Part shown: piece after piece, positions 1 through 9,485 of the stretch | How the letters are laid out: each line of letters starts with the position of its first letter | Position numbering within the stretch: the first letter of the stretch is position 1 | Origin: Bin5 sp965208965 | GTDB taxonomy: Bacteria > Chloroflexota > Anaerolineae > Caldilineales > Caldilineaceae | Length of the DNA stretch: 64,000 nucleotides | Direction of reading: 5' to 3' | NCBI GenBank assembly: GCA_965208965.1 | Contig: OZ242384.1 | Coordinates: forward strand, 3,968,001 to 4,032,000 | Position numbers and translations under genes: made by a program | Notes under the pieces: model-generated | Databases searched by the model: none | Told to the model about the DNA's origin: nothing | Seen by the model: the letters and a program-made list of their open reading frames with translations, nothing else

Positions 1-669
1 GTGGTAGAGGATGGGAATGTCAATTGTCGGCAGAGCTCCCCCGAAAGTCTCCAGGACCTGCTGTTGCAGCATCCTTGCCATGGTGACTTCCTCACTCTCT
101 TCGACACCGCTAAGGGGAATTAACTCGGCCCCCTCCTGTACGGGGAACCTCAGCACGAGGCCAAGGTCGAAGTTCCGAACCAGCGGCAGCACCTTGTTCA
201 GAGCGGGGACACCCAAGCCCAGTGCGGTCACAGCCTCTCCAGTTGCAGCCAGTCCTTCTTCTTCCCAAACCAAAGAGGGAATCCGCTGTCCGTTCGCATA
301 TATCAGGATTCCTTCGTCACCGTTAGCTACGCGCAAATGCTGGAGGTCAGAAGCCGTGAAGTGCTGCACCCATACAGACGGCAGCGACAACCCAGACAAT
401 ACGGTGGCAAGCCCCAGCCTGACACCCGGTTCCGGTACGTAAACCATGCCAGGAGGCTTTTCCACATTGCCCACGACCATGTGTGGCAACCCGCCGACAG
501 AGGCAGTGCCATCCGGAGCGTAATCGATTACGATCGGCGGCAGGTCGACGTAGAATTCGTCCGGCCCTCTTTCGGCCATAGATCCAGCGTCGACCCTGGC
601 CGTGCAACCTGAAAATACGAACGCGACGACAAGAGAGAGCACAGCCCAACACGTGACGCGTTTCTGCAT
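1..669 (-). CDS. Lipoprotein of unknown function, C-terminus beyond window edge
   Basis: The frame is open for 223 codons from ATG 669 to the window edge, so the C-terminus is missing. The N-terminus is a typical lipoprotein signal: a short basic start (MQKR), a hydrophobic stretch and a lipobox ending FSGC, so Cys19 or so is the expected lipidation site and the protein should be anchored outside the membrane. An AGGAGG ribosome binding site lies 8 bases before the ATG. The mature part has short beta-like stretches rich in Pro, Val and Gly and no motif I recognise. No function is proposed. It is the first gene of its unit; upstream on the minus strand is a long non-coding region. Confidence 0.8.
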   Translation of the reverse strand, partial: MQKRVTCWAVLSLVVAFVFSGCTARVDAGSMAERGPDEFYVDLPPIVIDYAPDGTASVGGLPHMVVGNVEKPPGMVYVPEPGVRLGLATVLSGLSLPSVWVQHFTASDLQHLRVANGDEGILIYANGQRIPSLVWEEEGLAATGEAVTALGLGVPALNKVLPLVRNFDLGLVLRFPVQEGAELIPLSGVEESEEVTMARMLQQQVLETFGGALPTIDIPILYH

Positions 670-1150
670 TCGAGGCCTCCTGGCAAATAGAGTAGATCTC
701 GACAATTGAAATCCGATAATGCTTTTTTTGTCTCTTCGCCTTCGAAGTCAGGCTCTGTTTCCTGGACCCTTATGGAGTTTCCAAGATTCCAGCCCGAGTC
801 ATCCCAGCAGAGGTAGATTGATTCCAGTGTGTTTTGCCTTGGCCCGGAGACAGTCGCCTTTGCTGGAAATTCCAATACGGGGACGACAGACTACTCCTTC
901 ACAATCGCGCCCGACCGAGACCAAAATGGCGTGCCCTCAGGCCATTTCGTATTCTACATCCCCTCATTGCGCGTGTCAATTTCATTTTGAAAGGGCCCTC
1001 CCTCGAAATACTTCCGATCTGTCTCCGATTCGTGAACGACTCGTATGCCCCTTCTCCGGACGGTTGAACGTATCAGTGCATCAGGGCCCCGAATTGCGCC
1101 CTGTAATCGGGTTGCCAAGCTTCCCGGGAAGCTGCGATAGACGGCCGAAC
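670..1150. other. Intergenic region without a recognisable gene
   Basis: About 480 bases between the lipoprotein start and the first dispersed repeat. Several open frames overlap here on both strands, but none has a ribosome binding site or a recognisable protein. The lipoprotein promoter is expected here; I could not pick a convincing -35/-10 pair. Confidence 0.5.
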
Positions 1151-1690
1151 CGGGTGCAGTCCAGATTCTGGGTGGGAACAGAGGCGAGGAGCGAGGAAAG
1201 GGAACTGCCGGCGCCTCCGCAGGAGATCGGATTGCGGGCTGGCCGCAGTGTCGTCGTTGGTTGATTCATATGGAAATTCGTCACTCTTGGGGATGCGTTC
1301 ATATGGGCATGTTGGCTTGCGGGGGCGGACTGGGAGGCGCGGACTTTGCCGGTTATGGACAGCTTTTGCGGGGGACGACGGTTCATCATTTCGATGGCTG
1401 AGGGGCGGTCTTTCGGCGCTGCGGCGGAGGGCGCGAAAGGGGCCGCGAAGGTGTTGCATTTACCGCGAAAGTGTTGCATTTCTGTTTTTGGGCTCCTGAC
1501 CAGAGAGAAAAAGGGCAAAAAAGGGGGAAAATGTTACAAAAAAATGCACCAATGGAAATGCAACACTCTTGGTCAAAAATTGGGGGAAATTGAGGCACAG
1601 GGCGAGCGCGTTTTCGAACTGATTCTGGCCGCAATATCGGCGCGGAAATTAGGTTGTTCGCGGTTGGTGGTCTGCTAGAGTTGCACAGGT
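1151..1690. repeat. Dispersed intergenic repeat, long copy A, with internal hairpin
   Basis: This stretch aligns by eye with 40003-40500 over most of its length. It begins with a motif reading TGCA, then CCAGATTCTGGGTGGGAACA (1161-1180). Further in, both copies share TTTCGATGG, GGTCTTTCGGCG, GCGGCGGAGGGCGCGAAA and CTGACCAGAGAGAAAAAGGG. A 12-base perfect inverted repeat, AGTGTTGCATTT at 1470-1481 and AAATGCAACACT at 1556-1567, encloses an A/G-rich loop. The left arm is also duplicated in tandem (GTGTTGCATTT at 1451 and 1471, period 20). No open frame here is convincing. It could be a non-autonomous mobile element, a structured RNA or a recombination site. Confidence 0.75.
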
Positions 1691-1894
1691 TTTGTTTATG
1701 TTTTGTACAGGTTTCCAGAATAAAGCGGTAATGGAGTGGCCAAGCATGGTTGCCTGCAGATGTATAAGAAATTCATCCAATTATGGCGTGCATCACAGAT
1801 TTGGGATGCTCCGGAGTAGCGGGCTGTGGACCCCGTTATAACTCCCCGAGGGAAGCCTAATCTCACCCGCATTTTGGACTGCACACGCAGAACC

Positions 1895-1924
1895 TTGTCG
1901 ATCTGACTCAACCGTGAATATAAT
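1895..1924 (+). promoter_or_regulatory. Probable sigma-70 type promoter for the TrmI gene
   Basis: TTGTCG at 1895-1900 and a perfect TATAAT at 1919-1924 are separated by 18 bases. Transcription would start near 1931, about 100 bases before the GTG at 2029 and 210 before the ATG at 2140. Confidence 0.55.
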
Positions 1925-2028
1925 CTACTTAAGAGGGCTCTTGGACTCTAACGGTGGAGTCCTCCTTCACATGAAGCCAGAGGCGCCGCGGGCCGGCTGC
2001 CGCTACGCTTCCGAGCGAGGCCAAAACC

Positions 2029-3057
2029 GTGAAAGAGGGAGTCTCACCGATATGCGGGCCGGCCGCAGATGAGAGAGCTGCGCTGCGCCTGGTCCGCCAG
2101 GGCGACTCTTCTCAGGACATTTCTTCAGGTCAAGATCGGATGGATCAGTCTCAAACAAAGGCCGATGATTTGGTCCTTCTCCTGACAGGAGGGGGAAAAC
2201 GACATTTGCTGCGCCTCCAGCCCGGACGACTGTTCCACTCCAATCTGGGGAAGATTCAGCACGATGAGCTCATTGACCTTCCCTACGGTACAACTGTTTA
2301 CAGTCACCTGGGCCATTCCATGCTGCTGCTGGAACCGTCTCTGGACGACCTCATGACCCGGATAAAGAGGAACACACAGATCATCTTTCCCAAGGACGCT
2401 GCGATGGTCCTACGGCGCTTGAATCTGCGTGCTGGAAGTCGCGTGATTGAAGCCGGCACTGGCAGCGGCGCTCTCACCATTGCGCTCGCCTGGGCGGTGG
2501 CACCCAGTGGTCGTGTATACTCCTACGAGATCAGGGAAGACCACCTTCAGGTGGCACGCAGTAACCTGGAGAAGATCGGCCTGCTGAAGTACGTCGAACT
2601 GCATTCAGCGTCGATTCTCGAGGGATTTGAGCAGAACAACGTGGACGCGCTGGTGTTGGATCTGCGAACCCCCTGGGTTTTCCTGGAACAGGCCCATCAC
2701 GCTCTGCGACCCGGAGGATTTTTCGTCGCCCTGGTACCCACAACAAACCAGGTCAGCGAGTTGTTGCAAGGCCTGGAAAAAACGGGATTCGCTGATATTT
2801 CCGTTGAAGAGATCCTTGTTCGCGCCTATAAGCCTGTTCCTGATCGACTGCGTCCCGATGACACGATGGTAGGCCACACCGTGTTTGTAATTTCGGCACG
2901 TCCCATCGTCGACCGGGAGAATCCTGGGCGCTGGCTTTCCGATGAACGCAAGCGCTATCAAGCCCGCAGGGTCCTGGAAGAAAGAACTGCTGAGGAAGAA
3001 TCGAAGCGCGCCTCGCAGCATTCTGAGAAGCAGCGCTATCGTCCCAAGTTGCCTTGA
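2029..3057 (+). CDS. trmI: tRNA (adenine-58-N1)-methyltransferase, TrmI family
   Basis: Class I SAM-dependent methyltransferase expected to make m1A58 in the T-loop of tRNA. Counting from GTG 2029, a small N-terminal beta domain (about residues 45-100, with KRHLLRLQPG and LIDLPYGT) precedes the SAM-binding loop EAGTGSGA at 141-148 and the acidic VDALVLDLRTPW block near 210, all in the order expected of bacterial TrmI. The family usually starts shortly before the beta domain, so the ATG at 2140 (MDQSQTKADDL) is a good alternative start; neither start has a strong ribosome binding site. The last 45 residues are highly charged. A promoter lies at 1895-1924. The PHP gene follows after 100 bases on the same strand. 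Confidence 0.85.
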   Translation: MKEGVSPICGPAADERAALRLVRQGDSSQDISSGQDRMDQSQTKADDLVLLLTGGGKRHLLRLQPGRLFHSNLGKIQHDELIDLPYGTTVYSHLGHSMLLLEPSLDDLMTRIKRNTQIIFPKDAAMVLRRLNLRAGSRVIEAGTGSGALTIALAWAVAPSGRVYSYEIREDHLQVARSNLEKIGLLKYVELHSASILEGFEQNNVDALVLDLRTPWVFLEQAHHALRPGGFFVALVPTTNQVSELLQGLEKTGFADISVEEILVRAYKPVPDRLRPDDTMVGHTVFVISARPIVDRENPGRWLSDERKRYQARRVLEERTAEEESKRASQHSEKQRYRPKLP

Positions 3058-3157
3058 GCCAGAGAAACCGGTCAAGCACAGCCAGCGCGTCAGGCATCTA
3101 CGAAGTTCACTTCGCGCTCGAATCCACGTCCCGTTAAAGCCAAAAGAAGGGTTCGCC

Positions 3158-4360
3158 ATGGTCCAGGCACACACTGCCCCAAAACTCTTTGAGTATTTCG
3201 GTAATATCCACATGCACACAACCCATAGCGATGGCTTCGGCTCCTTTGACGACCTCATCGACGGGGCTGTCAAAGGTGGGCTGGACTTCGTCTTTGTCAC
3301 CGATCACAATGTGCTGGTACGAGAGGAGGAGGAAGGATACCGCCGCGGCGTCCTTACCCTTGTAGGTCAGGAAGTACATGACACCAAGAGGGATCCTACC
3401 TGCAGCCACCTGCTCTGCCTGGGCGTGGAGTCCGACGTCAGTCACAAGGCTGCGGACCCCCAGCAGCTCATCGACGCAGTCGGACAGCAAGGCGCTCTGG
3501 CATTTCTGGCCCATCCCATAGAAGAGAAGACCGATCTCTTCCCAAAGAGTTATCCATGGAACGACTGGGAGGTCACGGGCTTTCACGGCGTGGAACTTTG
3601 GAACTACCTGTCAGGTTTCCGGGGTTTCACGACAAGCTACCTGAGAGCCCTGCTTGTGGGTTTTTTCCCACGCTTTTTCCCAGTCGGTCCGCTGCCTGCG
3701 ATGTTGAAAAAGTGGGACAGTCTGACACAAGAGAGACCAGTTGTGGCAATTGGAGGTACCGACGTCCATGCCGTCAAGTATAACCTCGGCCCGATATCCA
3801 GGCACTTTTTGAGCTACGAAGAGAGCGCCAAGGCCCTGAACACGCACGTCTTGACGGCTACGCCCTTGGCGGGCCCGCCAGAAAGCGGACCTTCCGATTT
3901 TCGTGACTCCAATACTCAGCATGACCGCAACCTCATCCTGGAGGCGCTGCGGAAAGGACACTGCTGGCTGGGCTATGACCTGGTGGGACCCACTGAAGGA
4001 TTCCGCTTCTGGGCAGAACGCGAGAACAAAGGGCCCGTTAGCGGCCAATCTCTACTGTTGGGCCGGGAACCGAGTGAAAGTGAGGAGGTCGTTCTAATGG
4101 GCGATTCGGTCACAATAGCTGACGGCCAGGCTCTCAACCTGCGCGTGCGTCTCCCAGTAGCTGCGAGTGTTCGCCTTCTCCGAAACGGGCAGGTCGTCTC
4201 GCAGGGGTTCGCCTCCTCCCTCGCTTATCAGGCCCGGGACGCCGGCGTCTACAGAGTGGAAGTCTGGAAGGAACGATGGGGTAAGTCGCGCGGTTGGATC
4301 TTCAGCAATCCCATCTATGTGCGGCCAAATCGGAAGGACTCCGCCTTCCAAGAGAGCTGA
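3158..4360 (+). CDS. PHP-domain metal-dependent hydrolase
   Basis: Predicted PHP-family phosphoesterase of 400 residues. The metal-binding motifs occur in order: HMHTTHSDG at 18-26, TDHN at 48-51, GQEVHD near 70, LAHP near 118 and GTDVHA near 200. The C-terminal third looks like a beta-sandwich with the phrase VRLLRNGQVV, seen in many PHP proteins of unknown substrate. The frame is open from 2942, but the ATG at 3158 is preferred because AGAAGG sits 8 bases before it and the PHP fold begins immediately after. It follows trmI by 100 bases and may be co-transcribed. The substrate is unknown. Confidence 0.8.
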   Translation: MVQAHTAPKLFEYFGNIHMHTTHSDGFGSFDDLIDGAVKGGLDFVFVTDHNVLVREEEEGYRRGVLTLVGQEVHDTKRDPTCSHLLCLGVESDVSHKAADPQQLIDAVGQQGALAFLAHPIEEKTDLFPKSYPWNDWEVTGFHGVELWNYLSGFRGFTTSYLRALLVGFFPRFFPVGPLPAMLKKWDSLTQERPVVAIGGTDVHAVKYNLGPISRHFLSYEESAKALNTHVLTATPLAGPPESGPSDFRDSNTQHDRNLILEALRKGHCWLGYDLVGPTEGFRFWAERENKGPVSGQSLLLGREPSESEEVVLMGDSVTIADGQALNLRVRLPVAASVRLLRNGQVVSQGFASSLAYQARDAGVYRVEVWKERWGKSRGWIFSNPIYVRPNRKDSAFQES

Positions 4361-4429
4361 ACTCCTGAAGCGCGACTGCCGAAAGCTCATTCTGCCTGAA
4401 GCCGGAGAAAAGAAAGAAGGTCCTGGTCG

Positions 4430-5392
4430 TCAGCCGGTGGTGATGTTGGCCGGCCAGTTCTCCAACTCGGCGCTCAAGAGGGTAAGGACCAGTTCTTCAG
4501 CTTGCTCTGGATAGGGCAACGAATGTCTGTCCGCTAGTTGGGGGGCGTACCAGCGATAGAGTACGACCAGTGAGACTGCCTGCCCGACCCAGTTGAATCC
4601 GGCCCCGGCCCTGCTATGCCTGGAAACCTGGCCGTATCCCAGGGTTCTTTCAAAGGCTTCCCGTTGCGCCTGTCCCAGGAATTGATTGACTCGCGCCCTC
4701 GCCCTTGGTCGGCGTGCTCCATTTAGAGACACAACAAGATCGATCAACAGTGAGCGCAGTTCAGATATCAGCGTGTGGGCCGCAAGCTGCTCCTGTCGGC
4801 GCAAAACCGCCGGCAGCCGCGCCAGAAGCAGCCAGAACTGCTGTAGCTGCCCGCTTATCAAATCTGTGTCGGGTGAACCGAGGGCAATACGCTTTCCCTT
4901 GACATTTGTGGTGCGATCACTGGATAACCCTTCCGCCAGATAAAGTGGGAGAAGTGACCCCGTCCACTGTCCCAAGCCCTCATCGCTTGCAAGGAGTGTC
5001 CAGAAAATTTCAAAGAGGACGCAACTCGTTCCGACTCCGTCCAGAACTTCATCTGCGCCTATCGTGCTCAGACTGATTCCTCTCAGACAGCCTCTGTCTG
5101 CCGACTCTTCGGTCTGATTACAGAGGGTGTTGCCCTCCCCCAGCGCTTCATCCAGCGCGCCCTTGATGTTTCGATAAATACCCTTCTCGCTGAGCGATTC
5201 AAAGCCCTCTTCCTGCCAAAGCAGGCACAGATCGACACTGCTCCACCGGTCGGCGTCGCCTCGCGCCAAGGAACCTGTCAACCAGATACCCTTGGTTTGC
5301 TCGTACGAGCCCAGACACGGAACCAGGGCTTGCAAGAAAGCGCGATGCGCTGGGAGTTCAGCAAGGGGAGGGAAGTCGAATTCTAAGGACAT
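4430..5392 (-). CDS. Nucleotidyltransferase-like protein (minimal NTase fold)
   Basis: 320 residues. Residues 41-57 read GSLARGDADRWSSVDLC, a match to the GSxxxGxxxxxSDxDL signature of DNA polymerase beta-type nucleotidyltransferases. The first Asp of the usual DxD pair is replaced (SVDL instead of SDxD), so activity is uncertain. The rest is alpha-helical with a conserved-looking ARARVNQFLGQAQREAFERTLGY segment, similar in layout to aminoglycoside-type or MNT-like nucleotidyltransferases with a helical C-terminal domain. It is convergent with the PHP gene and monocistronic. Substrate unknown. Confidence 0.65.
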   Translation of the reverse strand: MSLEFDFPPLAELPAHRAFLQALVPCLGSYEQTKGIWLTGSLARGDADRWSSVDLCLLWQEEGFESLSEKGIYRNIKGALDEALGEGNTLCNQTEESADRGCLRGISLSTIGADEVLDGVGTSCVLFEIFWTLLASDEGLGQWTGSLLPLYLAEGLSSDRTTNVKGKRIALGSPDTDLISGQLQQFWLLLARLPAVLRRQEQLAAHTLISELRSLLIDLVVSLNGARRPRARARVNQFLGQAQREAFERTLGYGQVSRHSRAGAGFNWVGQAVSLVVLYRWYAPQLADRHSLPYPEQAEELVLTLLSAELENWPANITTG

Positions 5393-5472
5393 AGCAGTTC
5401 TCGCGACACTTGATTGAGGGGGACCTAAAGTATAGCATGGGGCTGCTGCTCATTTTGAACGACTACCTAATT

Positions 5473-5520
5473 CCGTATGCATTCCAGTTTGGGGATGGGG
5501 ACGGCAGGGGTTCGAGGCCA
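5473..5520. repeat. Short member B of the dispersed intergenic repeat family
   Basis: The sequence from 5477 reads ATGCATTCCAGTTTGGGGAT and continues GGGGACGGCAG. It matches the TGCA - CCAGAT - GGGGTGGGAACAG core seen at 1151, 40003, 48951 and 61451. Beyond about 5520 the similarity is not clear by eye. The rest of the 5393-5875 gap holds no convincing gene. Confidence 0.5.
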
Positions 5521-5749
5521 GTGGTTAGAGGCTGGTAGTTTGTGGAATTGCAGTGGTTTGAGGCGGCGCTTGCGATGCCGGAGGTCTACGAGAGTTGACC
5601 CCAGTAGTGGCGTGGGGAGAGTCTGAAAGAGAGTTCACGATGGTGGCGTGTGAAACTGTTGGTCGACAGTAATGCCAGGAGCTGAAGGACGCCAAATGTG
5701 TTCAGGTTCATTTGGCTTGACGGCGGGAGGCGTCGATTGAGACAAGGTC

Positions 5750-5758
5750 TGTTATAAT
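5750..5758 (+). promoter_or_regulatory. Extended -10 promoter upstream of the UPF0182 gene
   Basis: TGTTATAAT matches the extended -10 consensus TGnTATAAT exactly. No good -35 lies at the right distance, which is usual for this promoter class. It is about 118 bases before the start codon at 5876. Confidence 0.55.
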
Positions 5759-5875
5759 TGCGGAGTACATGCTCAAGGACGATGGCGTGTGGGGCCAATT
5801 GGTTCGTTCCCATGCAGTTAACCCAAGCACCGGACCGCGTCTTCAACTGCCCTTCCTAATCGACAAGGATCACAA

Positions 5876-8857
5876 ATGGCTGAGCGCAACCCATTTCACG
5901 AACTTCTGGAAAACCTGGACGAAGACGACTGGGAGCAGATAGAAGAGGAACTGCTCCACGAAGACAATGGTCCTGGTGAACCGAACACGCCGCGCCGCAG
6001 AGGGGGAAATGGCGGTCAAGGCGGCGGCGGACGCCTGTTGTGGTGGATGCTGGTGCCTTTTCTGGTCCTCGTCCTGTTCAACACGGTACTTGGATTCTAC
6101 ACTGACTGGCTATGGTATGACAGCCTCAAGCTGACTAGGGTTTTCTTCACCCGGATTGGCGCCTCTCTCGGCCTTTTCGTAGCTGGCGCGCTCGCTTTCT
6201 GGCTCGTATTTGTTTTCAACGTCCTGCTGGTCCGCCGTCTTAATCCCCAAGGCCTGGATGATACGCCTCTCTTTGAAGCAGTTCAGGCAGTCGGCGTCCG
6301 CATAACACCGGTCGTCCTCCTGGTTGGCGCGTTCTTCGCATTTTTCATGGGGACAGGCGCCTCTTCGGCGTGGGAAGAGCTCCTCCTTTACTTTAATCAA
6401 CAGCCGTTTGGCATGACGGACCCGATATTTGGCCGTGATGTGAGCTTCTTTCTCTTCACTCTACCGATCTGGCAGTTTCTGCGCGGCTGGCTGATGACGA
6501 CGCTCGTAATAACTCTGATCGGAACCGGTCTCGCGAGCGGCATAGGGTGGCGGGGTTGGGGCGCGCCTGCCTCTGTTCGCGCCCACTTGAGCTTTCTGGG
6601 CGCTCTAATCCTACTGTTGATCGCCTGGCAGTACCGACTGGACGCCTTGGAGCTCGTCTACAGCGCGCGCGGGGCGGTATTCGGTGCAGGCTATACCGAC
6701 GTAAACGCCCAGCTTCCTGCCTTCACGATTCTCGTCTTCGTCACCATCATCGCGGCAATTCTGCTTCTAGTGAACGTTTTCCTGCAGCAGGCCTGGCGGG
6801 CCATAGTCGTCGTCCTGGTCGGCTGGATCGCAATATCTGCACTGGCAGGCAACATTTACCCCAACCTTGTCCAACGCTTTCAGGTCAACCCCAACGAATT
6901 TACGCGCGAACGGGAGTACATATCGCACAACATAAACTTTACCCGGGCAGCCTTCGGTCTGGACCGAATCGTCGACGAGAACTTCGATGCAGAGAGTGAG
7001 TTGACCGGCGCCGAGTTGCTAGAACAACCCGATACAATTCGGAATATCCGGCTATGGGACTACCGGCCGCTGCTCCAGACATATAATCAGGTGCAGGCAC
7101 TGCGGCAGCAGTATCAGTTCACAGACATCGACATTGATCGGTACGACGTCGGAGGTGAAAGGCGGCAGCTCATGCTGTCAGCGCGGGAGCTGATACCTGA
7201 GCAGCTGGAACAGCCGGCGCAGACCTGGGTCAACCGAAAACTGGTCTACACGCACGGCTATGGAGTCGCTGCTTCACCCGTGGCGGAGATTACGCCGGAT
7301 GGACTGCCAACTTTTGTTCTGCAGGACCTGCCGGTGCAGGGCATTCTTGAAGTCAAACGTCCACAAATCTACTTCGGTGAGCGTACGAACGAATACGTGA
7401 TCGTCAAGACGGAGACAGAGGAGTTTGACTATCCTCGCGGTGAAGGCGGCAATGTCTTCACGACCTTCGAGGGGGATTCAGGCATCAGGATCGGCGGGTT
7501 CCTGCCCCGGCTGGCCTTTGCGATCCAGTTTGCTGACATCAACCTGTTTATCAGCCAGGAGCTGAATCCCGAAAGCCAGCTTCTGTGGAGACGCAATATC
7601 CTGCAGCGCACGCTGGAGGTGGCACCGTTCCTGCGATTTGACTCTGACCCGTATATTGTTATCGGAGGAGACGGCAACCTTTACTGGTTCCTCGACGCTT
7701 ATACCGTCAGCGGACGATTTCCTTACAGCGAGCCGAGCCAGTTTGGGACCCGAACCGTTCCGCCGGGATTCAACTACATTCGCAATCCTGTAAAGATCAT
7801 TATCGATGCCTATACCGGAGAGATGGACTTCTATCTCGTAGAGCCGGATGAACCCATCGCCGCCGCGTATGCCCGCATCTTCCCGTCTCTCTTCACCAGC
7901 TTCGAGGAGATGCCGGAGGACCTGAACGCTCACATCCGCTATCCAAACGATCTGTTCAGTATCCAGGCGAGTGTTTTCCGCACCTACCAGATGACCGAAC
8001 CGACTGACTTTTACAATAGAGAGGATGTTTGGGCGTGGCCGGAAGAGATCTTCGACAACCAGTCTCGACCCATGGAGCCCTACTATGTTCTGATGCAGCT
8101 GCCTGGCAGCGAGGACCTGGACTTCATTCAGATTCTTCCGTTTACGCCGGCCAATCGTGAAAACATGATCTCCTGGCTGGCCGCCCAGAATGATCCGGAA
8201 AAGTATGGAGAGATGCTGGTCTACCGCTTTGGAAAGGACTCTCTTGTATTCGGACCTAAACAGATTGAGGCGCGTATCGACCAGGATCCTACGATCAGCT
8301 CTCTTCTCAGCTTGTGGAACCAGCAGGGAAGTCAGGTAATTCGGGGCAACCTACTGGTGATTCCGATCGGCGAAAGCCTGCTCTATGTCGAGCCTCTATA
8401 TCTGCAGGCGGCAACCGGCAAGATTCCAGAGCTGAAGCGAGTCATACTGGCTACCTCAGACCGCGTCATCATGGCTGAGAACCTTGGCCTGGCTCTGGCT
8501 GAACTGTTCGGCCAGGGTATCTTGTCCGACACAAAGCTGGCGGAACTGGCGATTTCAGGAGACGGTGAACTGCCTGCCGAACTGCCGGCCGTAGAGCGGG
8601 AAGTGGTCGATGTCGACCTGGCCACATCTTCGCTTGAAGAACTGATACTCGAGGCGAATAATCGCTACACCAATGCGCAGGAGGCTCTGATGGCAGGAGA
8701 CTGGGCCGCTTATGGGGCTGAGTTGGAGAGCCTGGAGATCGTCCTGGAGCGCATGCTGGATTTGAGCGGCCTCTCACCGGAACCCGAACCCACGCCGCAG
8801 CCCACACAACAGCCAGCTCCCTCGCCTACGCCTGCCGCAGAGGACAGTTCAGGATAG
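5876..8857 (+). CDS. UPF0182 family integral membrane protein
   Basis: 993 residues, the usual size of the UPF0182/COG1615 family, whose function is unknown. An acidic N-terminus (1-40) and a Gly/Arg linker precede about seven membrane segments in the first 330 residues, beginning near 53-74, 96-119 and 141-160. A large predicted extracytoplasmic domain follows, with the family-typical stretches RFQVNPNEFTREREYISHNI (near 345) and RYPNDLF (near 690). The C-terminus is a Pro/Thr/Gln/Glu-rich tail (PEPEPTPQPTQQ) that looks disordered. AAGGAT precedes the ATG. The gene appears to be monocistronic with its own promoter. Confidence 0.9.
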   Translation: MAERNPFHELLENLDEDDWEQIEEELLHEDNGPGEPNTPRRRGGNGGQGGGGRLLWWMLVPFLVLVLFNTVLGFYTDWLWYDSLKLTRVFFTRIGASLGLFVAGALAFWLVFVFNVLLVRRLNPQGLDDTPLFEAVQAVGVRITPVVLLVGAFFAFFMGTGASSAWEELLLYFNQQPFGMTDPIFGRDVSFFLFTLPIWQFLRGWLMTTLVITLIGTGLASGIGWRGWGAPASVRAHLSFLGALILLLIAWQYRLDALELVYSARGAVFGAGYTDVNAQLPAFTILVFVTIIAAILLLVNVFLQQAWRAIVVVLVGWIAISALAGNIYPNLVQRFQVNPNEFTREREYISHNINFTRAAFGLDRIVDENFDAESELTGAELLEQPDTIRNIRLWDYRPLLQTYNQVQALRQQYQFTDIDIDRYDVGGERRQLMLSARELIPEQLEQPAQTWVNRKLVYTHGYGVAASPVAEITPDGLPTFVLQDLPVQGILEVKRPQIYFGERTNEYVIVKTETEEFDYPRGEGGNVFTTFEGDSGIRIGGFLPRLAFAIQFADINLFISQELNPESQLLWRRNILQRTLEVAPFLRFDSDPYIVIGGDGNLYWFLDAYTVSGRFPYSEPSQFGTRTVPPGFNYIRNPVKIIIDAYTGEMDFYLVEPDEPIAAAYARIFPSLFTSFEEMPEDLNAHIRYPNDLFSIQASVFRTYQMTEPTDFYNREDVWAWPEEIFDNQSRPMEPYYVLMQLPGSEDLDFIQILPFTPANRENMISWLAAQNDPEKYGEMLVYRFGKDSLVFGPKQIEARIDQDPTISSLLSLWNQQGSQVIRGNLLVIPIGESLLYVEPLYLQAATGKIPELKRVILATSDRVIMAENLGLALAELFGQGILSDTKLAELAISGDGELPAELPAVEREVVDVDLATSSLEELILEANNRYTNAQEALMAGDWAAYGAELESLEIVLERMLDLSGLSPEPEPTPQPTQQPAPSPTPAAEDSSG

Positions 8858-8954
8858 GACGGCAGCTGCAGGCCGACTCGGGAAGCTGCGCGTGTTTTGC
8901 GTAGACAAGGGTACCTTCCAAGTCAACTGCCCGAAGCCCTAAGGAACTCCAGAC

Positions 8955-9485
8955 ATGACAGAACAGCCCTCTTCATCACCGCCGACCGTGCAGGAAGTCC
9001 TCGAAAGAATTGAGGGCGAATGGGACGCCTTGCAGAAGGTCTTGTCCAACCTGGATTCAAATCAGATGCACACTGCCGGCAAGGAAGGTTGGTCGACCAA
9101 GGACGAACTGGCCCATTTGGCTGCTTGGGCAAGGGGTCTGGCCGCCCTGGTGAGGAAAGAGCGTCGCTATCCGCCGATGGGATTGCCGGAGGATGCGGCC
9201 CCCAACACCGTTGGCATCGAACGCATGAATCAGTGGATTTACGAGCAGAATCGTGACGCGCCACTGGAGGAAGTGCTGGCGGAACTTCAAGCCGCGCATC
9301 AGGACGCGTACGCCGCGGTCTCCAATCTTTCCGACGAAGATCTGCTACGCCCCTATGACGACTTCCAACCCCAGGACCGGCGCCCTGACGGTCACACTCC
9401 AGTTCTGTGGCGCATTGCAGGCAACACTTATGGGCATTACGCCGAACACAGAGAAACAATCGAGAAACTGTGGAGCAACGAATGA
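8955..9485 (+). CDS. ClbS/DfsB-like (DinB-fold) four-helix protein
   Basis: 176 residues, all-helical. The pattern WSTKDELAHLAAW (near 45-58) and HYAEHRETIEKL (near 160) matches the ClbS/DfsB group (formerly DUF1706) of the DinB-like superfamily, in which a His near the first helix and a C-terminal HxxxH can bind metal. Members include the colibactin self-resistance protein ClbS, but most have no known substrate. The stop overlaps the next start as ATGA at 9482-9485, so the two proteins are probably made in a fixed ratio. Confidence 0.7.
   Translation: MTEQPSSSPPTVQEVLERIEGEWDALQKVLSNLDSNQMHTAGKEGWSTKDELAHLAAWARGLAALVRKERRYPPMGLPEDAAPNTVGIERMNQWIYEQNRDAPLEEVLAELQAAHQDAYAAVSNLSDEDLLRPYDDFQPQDRRPDGHTPVLWRIAGNTYGHYAEHRETIEKLWSNE

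Noticed and set aside
1073..1459. Minus-strand frame whose predicted protein resembles that of 39935-40270 (shared FRALRR, AERP and HRN phrases)
   Set aside because: The similarity follows from the underlying DNA repeat. The frames begin and end at different places and lack ribosome binding sites, so I treat the repeat as non-coding, with the caveat that a codon-based test was not possible.
7429..7933. Minus-strand frames within the UPF0182 gene
   Set aside because: Shadows of a 993-codon gene with strong family signatures.
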